This document shows positions 59,468 to 64,000 of a stretch of DNA of 64,000 nucleotides, one piece after another. This DNA is from NC2004 sp050874905 (GTDB lineage Bacteria; Bacillota; Clostridia; Lachnospirales; Lachnospiraceae), in NCBI GenBank assembly GCA_050874905.1, contig JBNMLP010000010.1, positions 38,906 to 102,905 on the forward strand. The letters are read 5' to 3'. Numbering within the stretch: position 1 is the first letter of the stretch; the number at the start of each line of letters is the position of its first letter. Below the pieces are notes generated by a model. The model searched no databases. It saw only the letters and a program-made list of their open reading frames with translations, and was not told where the DNA came from. A program made the translations under genes and the position numbers.

Positions 59468-60037
59468 ATGAGTGAAGTTCAGACCCAGGCAACCAAAACA
59501 ACGCGTTTCAGCATCAAGGACATCTGTTATGTCGGATTATTTACAGCCGTGATTGCTGTCATGGCACAGATCTCCATCCCTATGCCGCTTGGCGTACCAA
59601 TGACAATGCAGACATTCGCCATTACTCTGGCTGCCATTATATTAGGAGCAAAATTCTCCACGATCTCTTGTGTCATTTACTTATTACTCGGCGCAGTAGG
59701 TGTTCCGGTACTTGCTAACTTTTCCGCAGGATTTGATAAATTTATCGGACCAACCGGTGGATTTTTAATTTCCTTCCCACTGATGGCATTCATCATCGGC
59801 TTTGGTGTAGAGCACCGCAAGGCGTTCAAGGGAGCATTTCTTCTTTCCCTGATCCTCGGTACGGTTGTCAACTATGTAGTTGGTGTTGTTATGTTCTGTC
59901 TGCTGACCAAAAGCACGGTAATGGTTGGAATTACCGCTTGTGTACTTCCATTTATCCCAACTGCGATCATCAAAGCAATTTTAGCCTGTATGATCGGATT
60001 CCCTGTACGGAAACGTCTTCCGGGGCTGGAAGCATGA
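59468..60037 (+). CDS. bioY: Biotin transporter substrate-binding subunit BioY
   Basis: A 189-residue membrane protein with about six helices; the G-V-P-M-T-M-Q-T-F segment and F-I-G-P-T-G-G-F-L-I-S-F-P are hallmarks of BioY, the biotin-binding S component of an ECF transporter. The energising EcfA and EcfT subunits are not in the window and are presumably shared. The BirA operator at 59312-59344 supports the substrate assignment. AAGGAGG precedes the ATG. It overlaps the next gene by ATGA. Confidence 0.96.
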   Translation: MSEVQTQATKTTRFSIKDICYVGLFTAVIAVMAQISIPMPLGVPMTMQTFAITLAAIILGAKFSTISCVIYLLLGAVGVPVLANFSAGFDKFIGPTGGFLISFPLMAFIIGFGVEHRKAFKGAFLLSLILGTVVNYVVGVVMFCLLTKSTVMVGITACVLPFIPTAIIKAILACMIGFPVRKRLPGLEA

Positions 60038-60429
60038 TCACGCTCCGTCCCCATCATCTGCTCTGCACGCAGGGGTATTCCGGCAAAGGGTACAGCGACG
60101 GCTTTGTTTCCCATATGGACGAAGTGGTACATGCCCTCCGAACAGAAGCAGGATTAAAGATCCGCCTGTCCTTTTCCACAGACACCTTATGTTCTGCCTG
60201 CCCTCACAAAATGGGAGAGGATCTATGCGACACGCAGGAAAAGGTAAAACGATTTGATCAAAAAACGGTCGATTACTTTGGATTAAAAGAACAGGAATAT
60301 ATTTATCAGGATCTCATTCAGGAGATCGATGCAAACATGACGGAGGAAATGCTTGCCGACATCTGTGAAGGCTGTGGCTGGTTCCCCGTTAGTGCCTGCA
60401 AAAAAAATATCTGTGGACATAAGTGTTAA
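60034..60429 (+). CDS. DUF1284 family cysteine-rich protein
   Basis: A 131-residue protein starting I-T-L-R-P-H-H-L-L-C, the signature of DUF1284, with further cysteines in C-S-A-C-P-H-K-M, D-I-C-E-G-C-G-W-F and a C-terminal C-G-H-K-C. It probably binds a metal or an iron-sulfur cluster. Family function is unknown. Its ATG overlaps the bioY stop by 4 bases, so it is translated with bioY and shares BirA control. The terminator stem begins inside its last codons. Confidence 0.88.
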   Translation: MITLRPHHLLCTQGYSGKGYSDGFVSHMDEVVHALRTEAGLKIRLSFSTDTLCSACPHKMGEDLCDTQEKVKRFDQKTVDYFGLKEQEYIYQDLIQEIDANMTEEMLADICEGCGWFPVSACKKNICGHKC

Positions 60430-60452
60430 GCTTATGTACCACAGATTTTTTT
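60402..60452. terminator. Bidirectional terminator between DUF1284 and the flippase-like gene
   Basis: A long hairpin (CTGTGG at 60411-60416 with CCACAG at 60439-60444, plus an inner ACATAAG/CTTATGT pairing) is flanked by an A run on the left and a T run on the right, so it can stop transcription from both sides. It begins inside the 3' end of the DUF1284 gene. Confidence 0.88.
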
Positions 60453-60513
60453 GTCTATTTCACGGTGCAGCACCGTTTTTCAGTCATTTCACTCCCCGAT
60501 GCCATCTGCCGTC

Positions 60514-61602
60514 TTATTCCACGGCGCAGCGTCTCTTTTGAACGACGGAAAGCAGTAACAAAAACATTCCGGTAAGTATGACATACAAATAAAGATTAAT
60601 GCCCCGGCTCAAAAGCATTCCGCTTCCTAAATACACTCCCGGAAAAAGTGTTTTATAAAGAAGCAGAAATCCACTTTCTCCGACGCCGACCGTTCCCGGG
60701 AGCGGCAGTGCAGAAACCGTGATAAACAACACCGCCTGCAACAGCATCACATCCAGGAATCCATACTCATAAAAACCAAAGGACCGGTATACCCAGAACA
60801 CAATACTATGTAATGCCGCAATCTGTAAAAAGGAAACCACCAGCATTTTCCCCATTTTACGCTTGTTTTTTCTGATGTAGACCGCACTTTGCTGGTATTC
60901 CTCCACCATCCGCTCTGCCTTTTGACGAAACTCAGCTCCATCCTTTCTCTGTACAAACGAAACGACCTTTACCACAAACCGCATCAGGGAATGGATCAGC
61001 TTTTTAGAAAATACCGCAATACCGATCAGAAGCAGCAACAGCAGATTCAGAAGCAGCCCTGCGGCAAACAAATATTTCAGTGAACCTGTCTGACTGCTCA
61101 AAAAATCCCATTTTAAAAAAATGCCGATCAACGCATAACCGATCGTAGCAACCTGATAACTGATCAGCTCCAGCAAAAGTGCCAGAGACCCTTTCGCAAC
61201 CGGAATATGATCCTTATGCATATAATAAACCTGCATCGGCTGCCCGCCGCTTGCTGAGGGCGTGATAGAACTAAAAAAGAAACCTGCTATCGCATATTTG
61301 ATACATAACCAAAAGGAAACCGGGGTTTTCATAATGGAAAAGCCGTTATAAATATTGGCAGCTTCGCCTAAACTAAACAGACACATTGCCACACAGCCTG
61401 CCAGCAGATACCAGACATTGGCAAGCCGCATACTCTGAAATAATTGTTTCGCATCCAGATTTTTAAATACAACAAAAAAAGTCACTGCGAGCAACGCAAG
61501 AAACAAAAGTCCTCCCTTGATGAAGGAGCTCCGTTTTTCTTTTACGATTGCTGCCTCGTGCTCTATGCTTTCTTTTTCTACTCGATTCTTATCCTCTACC
61601 AT
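60514..61602 (-). CDS. YbhN/UPF0104 flippase-like membrane protein
   Basis: A 362-residue protein with eight or so membrane helices and the family motifs S-S-I-T-P-S-A-S-G-G-Q-P and L-P-L-P-G-T-V-G-V-G-E-S-G-F. This family is related to the flippase half of MprF, which flips lysyl-phosphatidylglycerol, and members are proposed to handle lipids or lipid-linked sugars. It overlaps the deacetylase gene by 7 bases and belongs with the MGDG-synthase-like enzyme, so a glycolipid is a likely substrate. Function is inferred. Confidence 0.85.
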   Translation of the reverse strand: MVEDKNRVEKESIEHEAAIVKEKRSSFIKGGLLFLALLAVTFFVVFKNLDAKQLFQSMRLANVWYLLAGCVAMCLFSLGEAANIYNGFSIMKTPVSFWLCIKYAIAGFFFSSITPSASGGQPMQVYYMHKDHIPVAKGSLALLLELISYQVATIGYALIGIFLKWDFLSSQTGSLKYLFAAGLLLNLLLLLLIGIAVFSKKLIHSLMRFVVKVVSFVQRKDGAEFRQKAERMVEEYQQSAVYIRKNKRKMGKMLVVSFLQIAALHSIVFWVYRSFGFYEYGFLDVMLLQAVLFITVSALPLPGTVGVGESGFLLLYKTLFPGVYLGSGMLLSRGINLYLYVILTGMFLLLLSVVQKRRCAVE

Positions 61603-62309
61603 CTTTTCTCCCCATTTCTTTTTTCCTCAAGTCGACAAAAGCGGTAACCCTGCTGCAATAACTTCGGCAGGGCGATCTCCAATGCTTGTGCCGTGCGCAG
61701 CGGCGCATTTTTCTCTCCCCGTCCATCATGCAGACAAATAACATCACCTGCTTTGGTACGCCGGATGATCTTTGCAGCAATCTCTTCCGGTGTAGTATCA
61801 GCCTCCCAGTCTTCTGCCATTACATTCCAAAAAACAGGATATATCTGCTGCTTTTTACACCAGAACAAAAAGGCAAGATTGCTGATTCCCCATGGTGGAC
61901 GTACATACGATACCGAGATTTGAAGTTCATCTAATATCCGTTTGCTCTCGTTCCAGTCCCGGTAACAGGAAAATGGTGCTTCACAAAGGGGATTTTTATG
62001 CCATCTGGAATGTAATCCGATCTCATGCCCTTCTTCCCGAATTTTATGAACCAGATCAGGGTTCTTTTTGGCGAACTCTCCTACCATAAAAAAGGTTGCA
62101 GGGATCTCATATTTTTGCAGGACAGCAAGGACAGCAGGTGTATGAATTCCCGGACCATCATCAAAAGTCAGATAAAGGCAGTTCTCTTTTCTTTTGAATA
62201 CTCTGCCCATTGCAGCAATTACATTTGCCCCTCGTGTGAAAACAGTTGGCAAAATACTATACGACGCTGCCGCTGCCAATATCATTGTTGCTATCGTTTT
62301 TTTCTTCAT
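61596..62309 (-). CDS. Polysaccharide deacetylase (NodB domain)
   Basis: A 237-residue exported or membrane-anchored protein: N-terminal hydrophobic segment (6-30), then the NodB domain with T-F-D-D-G-P (Asp50, Asp51), H-S-R-W-H (His100, His104, the metal-binding pair), R-P-P-W-G and a C-terminal L-H-D-G. It removes acetyl groups from a glycan, most likely GlcNAc in peptidoglycan or a glycolipid. It is co-translated with the YbhN-like protein and lies 3 bases after the glycosyltransferase stop. Confidence 0.92.
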   Translation of the reverse strand: MKKKTIATMILAAAASYSILPTVFTRGANVIAAMGRVFKRKENCLYLTFDDGPGIHTPAVLAVLQKYEIPATFFMVGEFAKKNPDLVHKIREEGHEIGLHSRWHKNPLCEAPFSCYRDWNESKRILDELQISVSYVRPPWGISNLAFLFWCKKQQIYPVFWNVMAEDWEADTTPEEIAAKIIRRTKAGDVICLHDGRGEKNAPLRTAQALEIALPKLLQQGYRFCRLEEKRNGEKRW

Positions 62310-62312
62310 ATC

Positions 62313-63476
62313 CTATGCCTCTTTTCTCTGCTGCATACCATCTGATTCCTGCCAGTCATTTTTTTCTTCTCTGCTACAGCAGGAAAAAAGAGCCAGTGAT
62401 GAATCAAAAGCCACCATCTGCTTTTTCATGCTACGAAGTGCCACACCATTTCTTACCATTTCCAAGATCATATCCGCTTCTTTCCGCTTTTTATCCCACA
62501 TCACCATACCAAAATTATGTTTTACAATAAACCGTGCGTTTTCCTGTTCCTGCGATAAAAATGGAGCAAGTACACACAGTGGTGTCTGGCAGTGAATTGC
62601 TTCAAACATGGTTACCCCGCCTGCCTTTGTAACAAGCAGATCTGCCTGCTGCATCAGTGCAGCTACCTGCTCGGTATAGCCGACCACCTGGATTGCCGGA
62701 AACTGCATTTCAAGCTGCTTTTTCATCTTCTCATTCCTACCTGCTAAAACCGTTACCTTTATATCCTGTGCATCCGAAAGCGCAGTAAGCATATCCTCTA
62801 CCCCAGGGATCATTCCTAAACCGCCTCCCATGATCAGAACCTCTTTCTTTTTATCACACTTATTATTGTTTGAAATATAAGCTGCGCTCTCACGTCTATC
62901 CTTTGCTCTGTTCTGTAATCCCCATGATTCATAAAACTGTTGCCGGACCGGGATACCGCTTACCTTGATCCGCTCCTTGCTGACTCCGCGCTCTCTTAAA
63001 TGCTCTGCCACTTCCCGGCTTCCCACAAAGTAACAATCGGTTTCTTCTGCGATCCACTCCGGGCGCACCTCAATATCCGTAATAAAAGTGTAGAGTTTTG
63101 GACTGTCTTTATGGCTGCGTTTGTAACTACCCACATATTGTGCCACAATAGGCATCGTTGCAATGACCAGATCCGGCTGCTCCCGGTCAAGATATTCATC
63201 CATCCGCTTTTTTAACATGCGGTTCACACGACTGTCCGTCTTCTTCTCTGTTGCTGCACAATACAGATTGTATGCATTGGCGCAATGATTCACCAGAAAC
63301 TGGAACAGACCATAAACCGCCTTACTCTGCGCTTCAAACAATTCCTTTACCACATCAACCACTAACACATCTGCCTGTGGATCTTCCTTCCTGATCATTT
63401 CTTTACATGCATTTGCCGCACTTTTATGTCCCTCTCCAAATGCACCTGTTAAAATTCTAATTTTCATATGTCTCAT
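62313..63476 (-). CDS. MGDG-synthase-like glycosyltransferase (GT28, UgtP type)
   Basis: A 387-residue GT-B enzyme. The N terminus I-L-T-G-A-F-G-E-G-H-K-S-A-A is the MGDG-synthase-type acceptor domain, and G-G-G-L-G-M with T-K-A-G-G-V-T-M-F-E-A forms the nucleotide-sugar site. UgtP/MGDG enzymes add glucose or galactose to diacylglycerol, making anchor lipids for lipoteichoic acid. Either ATG (63476 or 63467) could start it; the second better fits the family start MKIRIL. A weak promoter may lie upstream but I cannot place it confidently. Confidence 0.87.
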   Translation of the reverse strand: MRHMKIRILTGAFGEGHKSAANACKEMIRKEDPQADVLVVDVVKELFEAQSKAVYGLFQFLVNHCANAYNLYCAATEKKTDSRVNRMLKKRMDEYLDREQPDLVIATMPIVAQYVGSYKRSHKDSPKLYTFITDIEVRPEWIAEETDCYFVGSREVAEHLRERGVSKERIKVSGIPVRQQFYESWGLQNRAKDRRESAAYISNNNKCDKKKEVLIMGGGLGMIPGVEDMLTALSDAQDIKVTVLAGRNEKMKKQLEMQFPAIQVVGYTEQVAALMQQADLLVTKAGGVTMFEAIHCQTPLCVLAPFLSQEQENARFIVKHNFGMVMWDKKRKEADMILEMVRNGVALRSMKKQMVAFDSSLALFSCCSREEKNDWQESDGMQQRKEA

Positions 63477-63613
63477 CTCTTTCTGAGCACGCCGCTCGTT
63501 ATTTCTCCCTTACTCTTACATGGGAAAGAATAACACACGTTTCTTATCGTCCTCTTACCGAAATCTTATGAAATGTTTAATTTTTATAAACAAATTTATG
63601 ATTATGAGACACG

Positions 63614-63658
63614 CAAAAAAAATACTGTAAACCTTGAATCATCAAAGTTTACAGTATT
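63614..63658 (-). terminator. Rho-independent terminator after the tRNA cluster
   Basis: A 12-bp stem (AATACTGTAAAC, 63621-63632, with GTTTACAGTATT, 63647-63658) is followed on the minus strand by a run of T (63614-63620). It ends the tRNA operon 10 bases after tRNA-Cys. Confidence 0.9.
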
Positions 63659-63667
63659 CATAAAGAG

Positions 63668-63738
63668 AGGCGCCAACCAGATTTGAACTGGTGATCAAGG
63701 TGTTGCAGACCCGTGCCTTACCACTTGGCTATGGCGCC
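63668..63738 (-). tRNA. tRNA-Cys (GCA)
   Basis: A 71-base cloverleaf with acceptor GGCGCCA pairing to TGGCGCC, anticodon loop C-T-GCA-A-C, T-loop TTCAAAT and discriminator T. CCA is not encoded. It is last in the Asn-Glu-Cys cluster. Confidence 0.97.
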
Positions 63739-63743
63739 ATAAG

Positions 63744-63815
63744 TGACCCCAACGGGATTTGAACCCGTGTTACCGCCGTGAAAGGGCGATGTCTTAACCG
63801 CTTGACCATGGGGCC
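63744..63815 (-). tRNA. tRNA-Glu (TTC)
   Basis: A 72-base cloverleaf with acceptor GGCCCCA pairing to TGGGGTC (one G-T pair), anticodon loop C-T-TTC-A-C, T-loop TTCAAAT and discriminator A. CCA is not encoded. Confidence 0.97.
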
Positions 63816-63869
63816 TTATTAATTTAGTATATGATGCTCAGTAGAAACTATACCTATCTACCAAAAAAA

Positions 63870-63942
63870 CTCCCCGAGTAGGGCTCGAACCTACGACAAC
63901 ACGGTTAACAGCCGTGCGCTCTACCAACTGAGCTATCGAGGA
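63870..63942 (-). tRNA. tRNA-Asn (GTT)
   Basis: A 73-base cloverleaf with acceptor TCCTCGA pairing to TCGGGGA (one G-T pair), anticodon loop C-T-GTT-A-A, T-loop TTCGAGC and discriminator G. First of the cluster; 54 bases separate it from tRNA-Glu. Confidence 0.97.
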
Positions 63943-63957
63943 TTACTTCTTAGTGTT

Positions 63958-63986
63958 CTTATACACTAAAAACTGCACACAGTCAA
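63958..63986 (-). promoter_or_regulatory. Promoter of the tRNA cluster
   Basis: TTGACT (63981-63986) and TATAAG (63958-63963) are 17 bases apart on the minus strand, about 15 bases upstream of tRNA-Asn. Confidence 0.82.
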
Positions 63987-64000
63987 GACTTTTTTACGCT

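Noticed and set aside
63477..63613. A promoter for the MGDG-synthase-like gene
   Set aside because: Candidate boxes such as TTTATA and TAAGAT near 63560-63590 have poor -35 match or spacing; the evidence is too weak to annotate.
1..64000. CRISPR arrays, insertion sequences, prophage genes, rRNA genes
   Set aside because: I saw no regularly spaced repeats, transposase or integrase motifs, phage structural genes, or rRNA sequence on reading both strands.

Overview
The window reads as a chromosomal segment of a low-GC, Gram-positive gut anaerobe, most likely a Lachnospiraceae member (Bacillota). Supporting this are the housekeeping genes rpsF-ssb-rpsR, glmU(N-terminal)-pth-mfd and a PrsA-like lipoprotein, a DUF951 protein, a GH25 muramidase with Lachnospiraceae-style repeats, a bile-salt-hydrolase-type enzyme, and consensus sigma-A promoters with purine-rich ribosome binding sites. 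Nearly every gene is on the minus strand; only the bioY pair (59468-60429) is on plus. No organism name can be fixed from the sequence alone.

Region 1 (1-526): a small winged-helix-like gene and the first 50 bases of a following gene whose N terminus resembles Abi-type abortive-infection proteins, with their own promoter. Region 2 (602-21824): a cell-wall polysaccharide locus of about 21 kb, read leftward from a promoter at 21796-21824 to a terminator at 602-633. It holds all four dTDP-L-rhamnose genes, a Wzm/Wzt ABC exporter, two RgpF-type rhamnan glycosyltransferases, several GT2 enzymes, a probable dTDP-L-rhamnose 4-epimerase, an O-acyltransferase, and a compact module that makes a dTDP-3-amino-3,6-dideoxyhexose and probably attaches it outside the membrane (GT-C, GtrB-like, GtrA). 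A second promoter at 3430-3458 can express rfbBDC separately. Region 3 (21853-30033): a promoter at 30005-30033 serves a large membrane protein, two tandem LTA-synthase-like sulfatases and a GT2 enzyme.

Region 4 (30035-50160): a second large transcription unit starts at a strong promoter (50132-50160), begins with a PrsA-like foldase and ends at a terminator at 30035-30069. It carries two teichoic-acid-type polymerases, a LicD phosphotransferase, a WecE-like aminotransferase next to a WecF-like glycosyltransferase (a Fuc4NAc route), a fused cytidylyltransferase/PEP mutase (AepX type), an AEP-transaminase-like enzyme, an ATP-grasp ligase, a NeuD-like acetyltransferase, a radical SAM enzyme and, last, a bile-salt-hydrolase-family enzyme. 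No phosphonopyruvate decarboxylase is present. Several otherwise unrelated enzymes here start with the same Rossmann-like module. I read the cluster as making a phosphonate-decorated, teichoic-like wall polymer, possibly with phosphonoalanine chemistry in place of aminoethylphosphonate.

Region 5 (50177-63986): mfd, pth, a GlmU lacking its acetyltransferase half, rpsR-ssb-rpsF, a GH25 muramidase with DUF951, a divergent bioY unit with a clear BirA operator, a glycolipid-type trio (MGDG-synthase-like glycosyltransferase, polysaccharide deacetylase, flippase-like YbhN protein), and a tRNA-Asn/Glu/Cys cluster with its own promoter and terminator. The two big loci probably cooperate: region 2 supplies dTDP-4-keto-6-deoxyglucose (RmlA, RmlB) and the only polysaccharide exporter seen, and region 4 consumes the same dTDP-sugar and has no exporter of its own.
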